Source: Siderastrea radians (Eukaryota > Cnidaria > Anthozoa > Scleractinia > Rhizangiidae). From it: DNA of 64,000 nucleotides. Position numbers and translations under genes: made by a program. Every line of letters begins with the position of its first letter. The first letter of the stretch is position 1. The notes beneath the pieces were generated by a model. That model was given only the letters and a program-made list of their open reading frames with translations. It was not told where the DNA came from and did not search any database. The DNA lies in assembly GCA_964017195.1 (NCBI GenBank), contig OZ024897.1, positions 8,879,951 to 8,943,950 on the forward strand, written 5' to 3'. This document shows, piece by piece, positions 36,301 through 46,800 of this stretch.

Positions 36301-37505
36301 CGGACATCCACCAGTACTTTGGTCTCATCCAATGCAAAATCCTGCCTCCCCGTGAATTGTACCATCCCGTGCTGCCTTACCGTCATGGCGACAAACTGCT
36401 CTTTCCCCTCTGTGCCCGTTGTGTGGAAGAAGAAATGGACAAACCTCTTTTGGACAGATCCTATCATTGCCCTCACCCCGACGAACAACGCACCCTCACC
36501 AGTACCTGGTGCAGCCCCGAATTAGTCAAAGCCGTCGAATTGGGGTACCAAGTCCAATACATCTATGAAGCCTGGCATTTTGAAGAAACCTGTGAGGGCC
36601 TCTTTGCCGATTATGTCAACACCTGGTTGAAAATCAAACAAGAAGCCAGTGGGTGGCCTAAGGACGACATGTCAGAGCAAGCCAAACAGGACTACATCCA
36701 GAAGTACTTCGAGCATGAAGGCATCCAGTTGGAATACGACAAGATCGTATACAACCCGGGGCTGCGTACCCTAGCAAAACTCATGCTCAACTCCATGTGG
36801 GGCAAGTTTGGACAACGCCTCAACAAGACCCAAATTCAAGCCTTTCATGATCCACAGGCCTTCCACCAGTTTTTGGACAAAGATTCCTTGGACGTACGTC
36901 GCGTGTCCGTCATCAATGACGACATGGTCGAGGTGCACTACCAAAACCAAAAAGAGGACATCCGCGTCTCACCCAACCTCAACATTTTTGTGGCCTGCTT
37001 CACCACCTGCCACGCCCGGCTCAAACTCTATGCCGCCCTGGAAGCCTTAGGGGAAAGAGTCCTCTACTTTGACACCGACTCCGTCATCTACCTGGAGGAA
37101 ACACCCACTCAATTCCAACCTACCTTGGGTTCCTATCTAGGGGACTTCACCTCCGAATTAGCTGATGATGAATACATCCAAGAATTCGTCAGCGGAGGAC
37201 CCAAGAACTATGGCTATGCTACGAATAAGAAAAAGGTGGAATGCAAGGTCAGAGGCTTCCGACTCAACAGCGAAGGACACACCCAGCTGAATTACGACGT
37301 CATGCGTCAGAATGTCCAGGACGAAATCCAGAAACCCCTTCCCAAACCACGGGAAATCCAAGTTACAAAAACTTATCAAATTGTTCGCAACCCAACAAAC
37401 TACACCTTGCTCACTCAACCCCAACACAAATGGTATCGCTTGGTGTATGACAAAAGAGTCATCGATCCTCACACCTTCAAGACCTACCCCTATGGATACC
37501 AGTAA
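33339..37505 (+). CDS. polB: Protein-primed family B DNA polymerase
   Basis: 1,388 residues from ATG 33339, chosen because the promoter's TATA and initiator-like elements fall between it and the upstream ATG at 33288. The ~500-residue N-terminal region contains clustered C/H motifs (VCADCWKPY, CGACRQKDC, CESCHRDFF). Exonuclease motifs: DIEAM near 530, AHNFQGYDGYF near 588, YCESDVRLL near 714. Polymerase motifs: DVTSLYPWV near 960 (A), KLMLNSMWGKFG near 1147 (B), YFDTDSVIY near 1243 (C). TPR-type inserts expected of protein-primed enzymes are likely but not resolved by eye. All catalytic aspartates are present. The last ~12 codons and the stop lie inside the right TIR. Confidence 0.97.
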   Translation: MSSHEDDVAGPSGLSHDDIISLLGLEMSDSEPEETTTHSCGEPLICLENMTDSDDAICEEALDQWEQSGGGLDPSEHVTFQFDLEPFVNRKSDRLGVQERHFKTQLRQRGTLLPGQNITQALQDGLRRAVDQVLTTTPDLHDQDRLYFTIASDRLHNNFQGWGLRAGEWRRDTERVEALFQRLAQALNSNEQFEMDDSFQVSITQVHHAPQGTGRPRRGKPGHPTMTMLTTNKRSVIRIQNDDELCCARALVTAKARVDQHPKLKSIRQGRPLQKELALLLQHEAKVPFGPCSYDALTQFSQAPSLTGYQIILVDAQRSFHITTFGPLQDKQLILLHNQDHYDVITKLPGFFGSSYVCADCWKPYDHEGLHQCTKTKVCGACRQKDCPDFQYAYPRHLKATQRCESCHRDFFGPTCLEAHASKTHAGKPVTGLQTSVCSQRYRCPDCYQQNVGLSRIQRHRCFHVDCPSCHQYVHADDHRCFIQRAPKPQDQKKRKRTRQKGPRAKRGAAAEPHASSEDEEDLPPLHVFFDIEAMQPQEKHIANLVVAETEDNDEPKPFPGPTCIRDFLEWLDTLTLHDTRQVNVIAHNFQGYDGYFIIHEYYGDNRIVQQLRNGCKLLEIKHDRIRFIDSMSFFQMPLSAFPKTFGLTELCKGYFPHKFNIPKHQQYVGILPSRDYYMPETMSLEGRQAFETWHQEQRAKNVVFDFQKELVAYCESDVRLLKQGCLTFKRLFEDLTGFNPFDHVTIASACNRDLRMNRMIPNSIASEPAGPKGWRNSINQSIPALEWLTWCDHQLHQRTLQDLNPDDLLASANPEPQYIQHVRNQGEYKIPGTQIYVDGYCPHTHTVYEFQGCFTHGCPTCYPHRYEKHPRNYDLTMQDLYDVTQNKVQKLTDQGYNVIQIWGCQWDHLRDTHPEIDAFVRELNFIDPLEPREAFCGGRTNAIKLYHHITPGQKIHYIDVTSLYPWVNKTSTYPKGHPTIYSQPGHTDIHQYFGLIQCKILPPRELYHPVLPYRHGDKLLFPLCARCVEEEMDKPLLDRSYHCPHPDEQRTLTSTWCSPELVKAVELGYQVQYIYEAWHFEETCEGLFADYVNTWLKIKQEASGWPKDDMSEQAKQDYIQKYFEHEGIQLEYDKIVYNPGLRTLAKLMLNSMWGKFGQRLNKTQIQAFHDPQAFHQFLDKDSLDVRRVSVINDDMVEVHYQNQKEDIRVSPNLNIFVACFTTCHARLKLYAALEALGERVLYFDTDSVIYLEETPTQFQPTLGSYLGDFTSELADDEYIQEFVSGGPKNYGYATNKKKVECKVRGFRLNSEGHTQLNYDVMRQNVQDEIQKPLPKPREIQVTKTYQIVRNPTNYTLLTQPQHKWYRLVYDKRVIDPHTFKTYPYGYQ

Positions 37506-37884
37506 CTGAACACTCATCATAAAAGGAACACTTATCAAATAGGAACTCAAAGGAAAAAAAAACCACAGTTATTGTAAAACAAATCAATAAAACATGATTT
37601 ATTCATTTTGTCTTGTTTTCCGGTCACCCCCGTTCCAAACATTGGACTTTGGACTTTGCGCCCGCGTTTTCTCCGCGGTTTTCCTTCCCCTTGAGCCCAC
37701 GATCCTTTTTTCACACTCGCCAGCGGTTTCCTAAACCACGTGACTTCCCTGAGCCCGCGATTCCTTTTTTACACCTGGTCAGCGGTTTCCCCCTCCCAAA
37801 AACACGTGACTTCCGGTTCCGGTTATGACGTCATTCTCACATCAAAACGAGGCAAAGTGGGCCATACGAGCGCAATTTACTACT
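37472..37884 (-). repeat. Polinton right terminal inverted repeat
   Basis: Complement of 15611-16024, differing only by one base in a T/A homopolymer. Includes the polymerase stop codon, an AATAAA signal (37585-37591) and the duplicated GGAAACCGCTG blocks. Ends ...GCGCAATTTACTACT at 37884. Confidence 0.95.
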
Positions 37885-37890
37885 AAGGTC
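37885..37890. repeat. Right target-site duplication of the Polinton (AAGGTC)
   Basis: Exact repeat of 15605-15610. The host sequence continues CCAAGCGCACCC as at the empty site 54537. Confidence 0.93.
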
Positions 37891-39759
37891 CCAAGCGCAC
37901 CCTTCTTCCCTCCTATGTGTGCGCGTTGCTGATGCGTTTTCTGTTTCAATCGACCACAACTTTAAGGCCTTGTTATCATCTATATATATCATATATACTA
38001 TATATATCATCTATACTATCGTGTATTTCAGGCCATTTCAACAAATTGAGAACATTTTTGGACATTGGAAATTGTTTTCGGCGCTTCAGCGAAGGCAGAC
38101 TTCCCGGTTGATCAAAATTGAGTTTATACTGATGATCCCTCGTCGACGAACTTTTTCGTCCCCAAAAGCGGCCGCTATAGTTCAATTCGAAAGGTTCTCT
38201 TTGCTCGAGTCCGGCTCATCTAATTCCCGAGTGATTTTTCTTCCCCTTCATGGGACTTATGATCTTCCAGTCGCCGAAGTTATCGTACGGCATATACAGC
38301 TTAGGGTACCACCTAATGTTTCAAACTTGAAAGTATCTTTCAAAGCCTTTCATCCGGACAGTTTTCACATGTACTTCAAATTTTTAACTTTGGCACATCG
38401 GGATAATCACAACGAAAAGTTAGAATTAAGCAGTAAAAAATCACTTACCGATCAGCGATTATATTTCCTCCTGCGTTCTTGTGCAGAACTTCTTGCTTTC
38501 GGTTTCGTCTGCAAACCTTGTGGCCGGGGTCTAAAGTTCGGTGTCCTCAACTCCTCACACTATTGGTTCCGAATTTTGATTCCACTTTCTTTGTTGCACT
38601 TGATTGGTTCCGAATATCGCTTTATTTGGCTTACTCACAATTGATTGATCCCGAAAGTATCATCCGCTACCATTCCAACTATGGCTCACGATAATATATC
38701 GACTTGGTTGCCTTGGTTTTATATCCGGCCTAGGAGAACTCTTTCGAGAAGTCCATTCATCTGACGGAAAAAAGATATTTTTTGTCGAATTTTGGTGGTT
38801 CTGACGCCACGAAGGAATTAAAAAATCCAACAAGGTGGATCCAAAATACACCCCCACCTCCAGAAACCAAGCAGTTTGGCCACCGTCCATGAGGACGGAA
38901 GGTGGATTTGGGTGGACTCAGGAATTACCAAAGGGAGGAAAAGAAAGACAGACGTGGAAAAAACACTGTTTCCTTCGAAGTGGATGGTTTTTGTGCGCTT
39001 GTTCCACACTGAAGGTGTCACAAAATCAAGAAGTCAGCAACTCGATTCACACATGCACGCATGCTCCAGGGTTCCTGTGAAAATACGATACGTTGTTGTT
39101 TTTTTTTCAATTTACTTGCTGGATGTTTGATATATTGATTCGAACACACCGTCTTTTGTGTAAAACCAGTTATTCACATCAATACTCTTGGTTGAATATT
39201 AAGTAGTTGAAGTTTACTGTATAAAAGTAGAGTTACATGAAATACTCTCTTGACTTCTCATACAGGTGCGTCAGTTTTACTGTAACCCTTTACAAATACA
39301 TACCAACCTTGTCTTGATTTGGTTGGCCTCAAACTGTAAAATCTGTTGCGCAAGCCTGGTTTGTTTTTGTTACTGAAATCTCTCGTAAAATTGTCTATGT
39401 CTACGACATCACATTATGTAACCGTATGTATAAAATCGCTAATTATGTCCCTTTTTTCAAAAAATAATAAAAGTTGCTAGAAATCGTAAAAAAAACGTAG
39501 AAATTACTAATTTAAATTCTAGTAACCTAAAGATAAAACAAATTACAGCGATTATCTTCAAAGCAACCTAAAAAAAGTAACCCTAAGGTAAACCAGATTA
39601 CAATGATTATATTCATTTACGCTGAGAAGCAGTATGTCGAGTTACGAAATAGTTATATGCTACTCGGATTGTTACTAATTACAACTGAGCTAGTATTATT
39701 GAGTCTAATGATAAAATAACTACAAGGTGTGAGTAGTTGATAGTCTCTCATTACATTAC
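37891..39759. other. Host array unit 1/2 non-coding sequence
   Basis: Parallels 54537-56648. No supported gene: the open frames at 37917-38694 and 38835-39130 are not preserved as intact frames in the other unit. A TATATA-rich microsatellite lies at 37980-38020. Sequence 39480-39759 repeats 13350-13624 and 56340-56648. Confidence 0.6.
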
Positions 39760-40542
39760 TCAATCACTCATAACGGTGCGTACACCTCCCTTTACAACCG
39801 CAAAGCCACAATCCTTGGCAAACAATTTGACTACATGTTTCTTGCACCCTTCCTCTGCGGCTGTTGTAGCAGCTTTCTGAGTTAACTCAAACACAACCCT
39901 TGTAGCAATCGACCCTTTCAGAAATTCTTCTGCGCCTTGTGTCAGAACGTCTTCTAGGACATCAGCTGTAACCGTTTTCACACTTCCGCCGGCATTAGAA
40001 ATGAGCGCAAATATAACTTTACCTCCCATTCTTTTAATCGTCAACTTGGTACCTTGCTGCCACACGTATTCAACTGTTTCGGTAATAACCCCTCCTGCGA
40101 TTTCCTTTGCAACTCTCTCTCCCACCTTTTTGGTTGCAGCTTTACCAGCTGACTCCGCGGCCGCCCTCGCAGTTCTAATAGCGGCGTCTTTTCCACCTTT
40201 TACCGCTCCTGTTGCCAGTTTTTTGGAAAGCTCCCGACCAACTTTTTTGGCTGCTTCCTTTTCAGCCTTCTTTGCCGTTTCTTTTGCAGTCTGGACAACA
40301 GCTTTCTTTGTACTTCCTTTCACTGTTTCCTTGATACTGCTCGAAAGCCCAAGCGTAACAACATCTGCAACGCCCGAGATTGTGTTTATTGTGCCACCAA
40401 CTATATCACCATGGTAGAAATTATACGCCGCTTCGCCGAAATCTACAGCGGAACCAAGCCCAGGAGCTACCAAATTGAGTGCCATTTTTGCTCCAATCTT
40501 TCCTGCAAGCTTTGCTCCCCACCATGCCCAAGATTCCGCCAT
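39760..40542 (-). CDS. Array protein, copy 2 (260 aa), unrecognised family
   Basis: ATG at 40542 (MAESWAWWGAKLAG). The N-terminal 80 residues are hydrophobic and glycine-rich with APGLGSAVDFGEAAYNFYHG and a following GG-INTISGVADVVTLG, like glycine-zipper membrane segments. The centre (KKAVVQTAKETAKKAEKEAAKKVG) is a lysine/alanine amphipathic helix, and the C-terminal half is again helical, ending VVKGGVRTV. It is single-exon as seen and has two intact copies and one broken copy in the window. No family recognised. A membrane-interacting or stress-type helical protein is possible. Conservation of the frame between diverged copies argues that it is a real gene. Confidence 0.68.
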   Translation of the reverse strand: MAESWAWWGAKLAGKIGAKMALNLVAPGLGSAVDFGEAAYNFYHGDIVGGTINTISGVADVVTLGLSSSIKETVKGSTKKAVVQTAKETAKKAEKEAAKKVGRELSKKLATGAVKGGKDAAIRTARAAAESAGKAATKKVGERVAKEIAGGVITETVEYVWQQGTKLTIKRMGGKVIFALISNAGGSVKTVTADVLEDVLTQGAEEFLKGSIATRVVFELTQKAATTAAEEGCKKHVVKLFAKDCGFAVVKGGVRTVMSD

Positions 40543-42825
40543 TTTTGATAGACGTTACGACGGGAAAGGCTATAAACATAAACATACACTGGCAATTAGT
40601 AATTGACAACATTCCATAGTAGTTCGGGTCGTTTTTGGTCCATGTTTTCTTTGAAAGGGACCAGAAAATGATTGATTGCATGTGAATGTTGTTCGCCGTA
40701 AACTTTCGTAATATTTGCCATTAGTACAGTCTTTTTTTTAAAATAAGAACGCGTAAAATTTGGCCGAGCCTGAGGATGTTCTTACTTTAGCCCATACATT
40801 TTCTTAAATTTTGGGGCAAATCTCAGCCTCAACGTTCTTATAAAAATGGTTCTTATAAACAAAAAATAGTGTATATATCAAACCAGTGGACAGTTTTTCT
40901 CGCGCTCTGATTGGCTACTCAAACTTGGGATAGTATCTGCTATTCACCTCACGGCATTTTTCTGGATTTTGCGTGCAAGTTTTCCCTCATTTCTCAGAAA
41001 AAGAAAAAGAACCATTTGGTGCTGGCTATCCACTGGTTTGGTACAAACTGAAACATTTATTTAACCTTGTGAAAAAAGGGTATTTGAAAAACTTAGGTAA
41101 AAAAGAGTCCACAAACTTCTTCGCGTGCATAAAACTATTGTCTGCAAAATGACGTCACTTCTGCATGCATAAAAACTATTGTCTGTAGGAATGACGTAAC
41201 GAAAATAATGCCAGCCAGAGTTAGCAGTGTGCTTGTGGCCAAACAAAATTGAGATCGTGATCGCAGTGAATAATAACCAGGTTTGGTTTACATTCATTAA
41301 ATATACGCGTGCGCCGCGTGCGCTATCGATTTGAACCTCGCGATCTCATTGTCAGAATGATACAAAGTGAACCAATCAAATTCACCCATTGGCGCTTATT
41401 AGGAGCTGTGATTGGCAGGTTGAACACCACAGCATCATTCCCTGTTTAACTAGCAGAAGTTTGAAGGACACTTTTTTTTGTAAATCTATAAAGACAGCTT
41501 AAAATTCTCAAGTAAACCTGAACAGACACTCTAACGTATGCTAATAATTTCCAGTGGAAGCTGTCAATCAATTGCTTGACAAATTCTTTGTTCTAATGTC
41601 GCTCGCTTGTTTCTTGGAATTTGAGTTCACCACTTTGGAACTTTCGCGAAAATTGCAACGTTTATTTCGTATTCGTTACAGGACTTTGGGTCTTCCAATT
41701 ACATGATGTTTGAAATAATACTCGCGTGATTACAGACCTACTACTATAAAACCAACAATGTCTGCATCTTGATTGAGTGCGAAAAAATGGAACTCTGGGA
41801 GTACAAAAACGTTAAATCCAGTGCAATACGTGAAATCATTGTACCAGAACATTATAATCGGCAAACTGATGAATGGAATGAATAGACGAATAGAAAATTA
41901 ACTGAGCAATCTTGAACCAAGCCGGAAACGAAATGATCAACAAGAATGAATCAGGATGTGGCATTTTCACAAAAAGTTTACTTCAACATCTCACTTCAAC
42001 GTTTTAGTTCAAGTGAAGACACATAACAAGAATTATGGCAGCTATGACGTAATAGAGACCTGGCATAAACCTAAAGGCTGTGCGGTCACGATTGCTCAAA
42101 TTTCACTCAGTCCTTTTGCCATATTCAAGGACTGCAAAAAATCCAGACAAGTTGTTTTACGAACAGCTCCTACATTTTATGCATCACTTCGCATGCCCTT
42201 TGGAAATGTGTTATTTTCAGCGTTGCTTCAGGTTGTTGATATGAAACTTGGTCGTCCATTCCGCTACATTCGATGTCAGTGTAAAAGGAGCCAAAATTTT
42301 GAATGGAGTTATGTACGGAAATCTAGCCGCAATATGCACAATTTTAGACTCTATTAGGTTGATAACAGTGTCGGCTATTAAAATGGGAAACGTGGGTTAA
42401 ATGCGTTATTTATTAGTGTCCAAATAAGTTTCAAGACAAACTTAACATAAGATTACATAACAACGACAGGAATTTGAAAGAGACCGAAGCTCTTCCTTCA
42501 CCGATCTGTGGCGTCGAAATTTAGCAAAAAAACCACTGCTTTGTGTAGCAATTACGAGGAAAAGGGAAGGCAAATTAAGGAAGAAACTTTGCGTCGAATT
42601 TATTGTAAAGGACAACCGCAACTTTCGAGAAACTATTGCTCAAATCAATTATGTAGCCCCAGCAACACCAAGGATTGGCGTCTGCTGTTTGGTTGTTGAT
42701 CAAAATTACTTCTCCTTTACTCACTGATTTGTGAGAAAGATTCTTTCGCAAACACCGTTTGTATTAACAACCAGCCTGATTGTTGATTCTGAGGCAGTTT
42801 TTAGTTGGGAGAAACAGATTGGTAG
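40543..42825. other. Host array unit 2 non-coding sequence
   Basis: Similar to 57432-60230 through most of its length (for example the TGGTTTGGTACAAACTGAAAC block at 41034 and 58092, and CGAAGCTCTTCCTTCA at 42487 and 59909). The open frame 41956-42357 is only partly kept in unit 3, so I do not call a gene. Confidence 0.55.
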
Positions 42826-42832
42826 GAGTATG
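42826..42832. repeat. Left target-site duplication of the P-like element (GAGTATG)
   Basis: GAGTATG here and at 54352-54358. With one further base a duplication of 8 bp is possible, the size usual for P elements. Confidence 0.75.
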
Positions 42833-43012
42833 CACAGGGAGCAGAGGAATTGTAGTAGAAATATCAATAAAAACGTCTTACCTCTTAACATTGCATTCTT
42901 GTGTTTATTAGCGTTGTTAAAACCTCATTTGCAAACCAAATATAAGCATTCATTTGCGATCGATCGAACCGAACCGCCATTACTTGAATAGCGTCGACCG
43001 CTGCTTGCTGGG
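42833..43012 (+). repeat. Left terminal inverted repeat of the P-like element
   Basis: 180 bp, essentially a perfect complement of 54172-54351. Contains GATCGATCGAACCGAACCGCC and ends ...CGCTGCTTGCTGGG. Confidence 0.9.
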
Positions 43013-43351
43013 TCCAACGGACTGTGGGCGCCAAAGGTACCACAGCAGTAAGAATAGAGGCAAGGGAAGAAACAGATTTCGGTCGAATTTTCGTTCCCCA
43101 ATAACTCGCTTCATATTTATCAAATGAGCCCGAGTCTTTGCATGCGGTTTTGTGTTTAAGTAATCTTTAAGCTACCTAAACCATTATGATGAAAAGATTC
43201 TTTATATGAGATTATGCCGATCGCTCATTTCGCGTTGAAAGTTGGCTTTTCGTACTATGTGCACCGCTACATACTGGTGACGGAAATACGTCATGTATTG
43301 TGTCATGCGCATGACCGGAAGCCATTCGAGTGATTTTATTGTTTTGAGCCA

Positions 43352-43576
43352 ATCTCGTTCCCAGAGTCCGCGTTACCCTAGACCAGCGGTCGGGAACGAG
43401 GGACTCTGGGATAAAGCGTTTACCGGAAAACAAGAATCCCGTGATCGGTCAAACTGCGCAGGCGTCAGGTATTCCAACATCCGGTTTTATCAAATGGGGT
43501 CACAATCTCGTTCCCAGAGTCCGCGTTACCCTAGACCAGCTGGTCTAGGGTAACGCGGACTCTGGGAACGAGATTG
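43352..43576. repeat. Perfect 74-bp palindrome and a partial neighbouring copy
   Basis: 43503-43576 reads CAATCTCGTTCCCAGAGTCC... around the centre GACCAGCTGGTC and is perfectly self-complementary (37-bp arms). A related but interrupted copy occupies about 43352-43411. This is a small fold-back element nested inside the P-like transposon. Confidence 0.9.
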
Positions 43577-43812
43577 GTTTTGAGCATGAGCAAAGCAAGC
43601 GTTTTCCGCGAAAACGTGCTTCTCTTCGCGGGTTATTTCGATTGCCCTGTTTGCCGTTGTTAGTTCAAATCGGAAATAGTTATCGGATTATTTTATCTCC
43701 TATCAATTTGGATTCTTCTATCTCAAGGAAATGTGAAGCTTCGGCGTTGCTTGGTGATATTGTAGGCGTTTTGTTTAAAAGAGAGTCTTGTTCGAATCAA
43801 CGCGTGGTGGCC

Positions 43813-46800
43813 ATGCAGGGAAGGTCTGACGAAAGGTGAGAAGTTTCTTCAACTTTTTTATTATACTTTCGTGCTTGTTGATTCTGGAAAGTGTTTGAAG
43901 TGTCTAACTTACTCTTTATGTAAGATTGGATAACTGCTTCAGAGTTCTGTAATGGTGATTTTTCTTCTGTTTTTCATAAAGTGGGAACAAAAACATGGCT
44001 AATTAATGCATATCATTGCAAATGAATATCGATGGAAAGGTATTAATGACGAACTGTCACTGTATTAAAATTCAAATGCACGGGGTGTTGCCCAACAGGG
44101 ATGGTAAAGCTTCGATTTGACCGGTATATGATGGCACATGCATTGTGGAGGACCGTGGATGCCTTTTACAAACAAACTGCCTATTAGTACTGTATTCTCT
44201 TTGTAAATATTCTTATGTTCCCTTGTTGCAAACTAAAATATACACTTCCTGTATCTTCACAGGTTTGATACATGTACTTTAAGTGAACAGCAACAGCTGA
44301 TTTTCAATTTAGTTCAAGGAGGGCACAATGTTTATTTTGGTGGTATTGCCGGTTGTGGTAAGACATATGTTGCAAAACATATTCTGGATGTCCTCAATTG
44401 GAAGAATAAGAAGTTTGCCTGCACATGTACTACAGGCATTGCCTGTACCCTTTATGGCGAGATCCCTGCCTGCACGATCCATTCATTTGCTGGAATTGGA
44501 CATTGTAGAGGAACCAAAGAACAGCTCTTATGCAATGTGTTGGCCAATCAGGAATGCAGCAACCGATGGAGATTGACTGAAATTCTGTTTATCGATGAAA
44601 TTTCCATGTTAAGCAAAAGGACATTTGAAACTATTAACTATATTGCACAAAACATTCGGAATTCCAATTATATGTTTGGGGGTTTGCAAGTGGTGGCATT
44701 TGGAGACTTCCTGAAATTGCCTCCAGTGCCAAGTGCAATTGATGAGGGAAAGTATGCTTTTCAGAGTGAATTATGGCAGTTTGTATTCCCTCATCAAGTG
44801 ATTCTGGAGGATAGTTTCCGTGCAAAAGATGACAATGAACTTGTCAACCTCCTCAAAGACATTTCTGTAGGTCGCTGCAGTGATCAATCTTTGAACTTAA
44901 TTAAAACCCTCAGTAGACCACTGGATCCAGCTGAATTACAGCTTGACTTCATTCCAAAGGTTTTTCCCCTTAATGAGGATGTCGACTATTCCAACATGTG
45001 CACATTCGACAGCCTGCCAGGTCAAGAGGTGGTATTTCAAGCGTATGACATCGGAGAAAAGAAATTGTTGGACAGAGAGTTAGTGGCAAATGAAAAATTG
45101 ATTCTTAAAGTTGGAGCGAAAGTTATGTTCGTCTACAACATAAATGATCGCATCAAGAATGGTGTACAAGGAACTGTGGCATCGTTTTTGAATGGATTGC
45201 CAGTGGTCACTACAAGCGATGGTACTGAGAGTGTTGTGGTTGAAAGGGTGACCTGGTCTGTGTATGACAGAATTGAAACTCACAAGTTGGTTGGAACACG
45301 TACTCAGATTCCCTTAAAATTGGCGTGGGCAATGACAGTACACAAAGCCCAAGGGCAAACACTGGAAGCAGTTGAAGTACATTGTGGACGAGAATTTGCT
45401 CCAGGACATTTGTATGTGGCCATATCAAGAGTAAAATCAAAGGATCACCTGCGAGTGATTGGTTTCAACAAGAATAGGCTGATTCCTACAGCACCAGAAG
45501 TGTTGAATTTTCTTGATAATGTGACAAATGCTACTACACAACCAGGAAAGAAATGCTGTCAGCTGACATCACTGTCATCTTCCACAGAGGAAGAATTTGA
45601 TTTTGATGATGAACCATTGTGTGAAGAGAACTTTGATGAAATTGATGCAATTGTCCAAACATTTCTTGATTCTAATGTTGCTCAGGCTGAAGAAGATGTA
45701 ATAGACTTAGACAGTCTGTTATCACAGATGTCAGAATCAGAGGAATTCCACAAAATTCCTGTTGACTTTGATTATGGCACTTTTCTGCAAACACTGTCAA
45801 TTAAAGAAGACGAACTACATGCACAAGAATTAGTGGCCAATGTCAATGCCATTTTTACCTCTCTGTGTGAACCAGAATTACTTCAGTCAACTAAAGTTTT
45901 TGTCAGTGTGCAGTGGAATAGAATATTTTCACTGATAAGACAGCAAGTCTCAGAAAATCCAACCAGGAAAGTGAAACGCAAGGATTTCACATGCCACTTT
46001 AGTGACTTACACTCTTTGCTGGTCTCTGATGCCCTGGAAAAGGAATTTAGCATGTTAATTAACATTCCTGTCTCCATGTTCTCTGAATGTCATTACCATG
46101 CTTTGACAGAATTGATTTACAACCTGAATTCAATTGTTTTGAAATCTGTAGTTGGACAACAATTCCCAACTTTAAGTAATGAAGCTTGTAACATTGATGT
46201 CCAAAATATGTCAGCTGAAGGGAAAGGAAAAGTTAGGTATTTGTGGTGCCTGGGCTATTGCCAAAGAAAGGCATCGATGCAAAGAGTACTTCAAGAGCAA
46301 CATTCGCTCGTCAGATCCTGGAGTACGGAAGAAAGCAAAAGAAGCCTATGCCAAGAAAGAACTTCTCGAACAATTGATTTGGTCAAGTGGCATGGCAAAA
46401 GAAGAATCAAAGTACCAGGATACTTTGAATGTGACTTTCTCATGGACATATGAGAAAGGAAGACTTGTCCACATCACAGATCAGATGTTTGAATGGAGTC
46501 TTGAGTTAGAGCAAGGGAGAGTAAACTTGCTGAACAACCAGAGTCTGGCAACTAACAAAGAAGATTTAGTGAGCATCACACTTGCTAGGATGCTGGACAA
46601 TCAGCAACTGAAACACAAGTGGAAAGCTCTATTTTCTCAGCGAGAAAATGAAAACTGTGACGAGTCCTTGTGTGATGCTGATTTAATTGCCCAGCTGTAT
46701 GACGACGTGATCACCAGATACGTGAAAATGGGTGTTGGTGAATTTCTTCGAGACCTCAGGCGAGATTACAAATTACAGAAAACAGAGGCCCACCGTAAAA

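Larger units (their letters stand above)
15611..37884 (+). mobile_element. Complete Polinton/Maverick (adintovirus-like) element, 22,274 bp
   Basis: The element is bounded by near-identical ~413-bp inverted repeats starting AGTAGTAAATTGCGC and by a 6-bp direct target duplication. It carries integrase, protein-primed DNA polymerase B, major and penton-like capsid proteins, adenain-like protease and an A32/FtsK-like packaging ATPase. No hallmark gene has a stop or frameshift. Intact ends, intact genes and one-base TIR divergence indicate a recent insertion, possibly an endogenised or still mobile virus-like element. The arginine runs, GC content and TATA-driven compact genes contrast with the AT-rich host flanks. 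Confidence 0.97.
13131..39370. repeat. Host tandem-array unit 1, split by the Polinton
   Basis: The host sequence at 13131-15610 plus 37885-39370 parallels 39371-42832 plus 54352-56157 (unit 2) and 56158-60230 (unit 3). Matching landmarks include CTCTGCTAATCA near 13143 and 56164, the 260-residue protein gene, the GTGCCCGG block near 14725 and 57712, the AACTTTCGAGAAACT block near 15215 and 42620, and the CACCCTTCTTCCCTCC block at 37900 and 54545. The units differ by many substitutions and deletions, so the duplication is old. Both big elements inserted after it. Confidence 0.75.

Noticed and set aside
37919..38644. 241-residue plus-strand frame in host array sequence
   Set aside because: The counterpart at 54550-55500 is not open in the same way; substitutions and indels look neutral.
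41061..41297. 78-residue minus-strand frame, similar to 58516-58701
   Set aside because: Similarity comes from the array duplication; frame not conserved in length and no start context.
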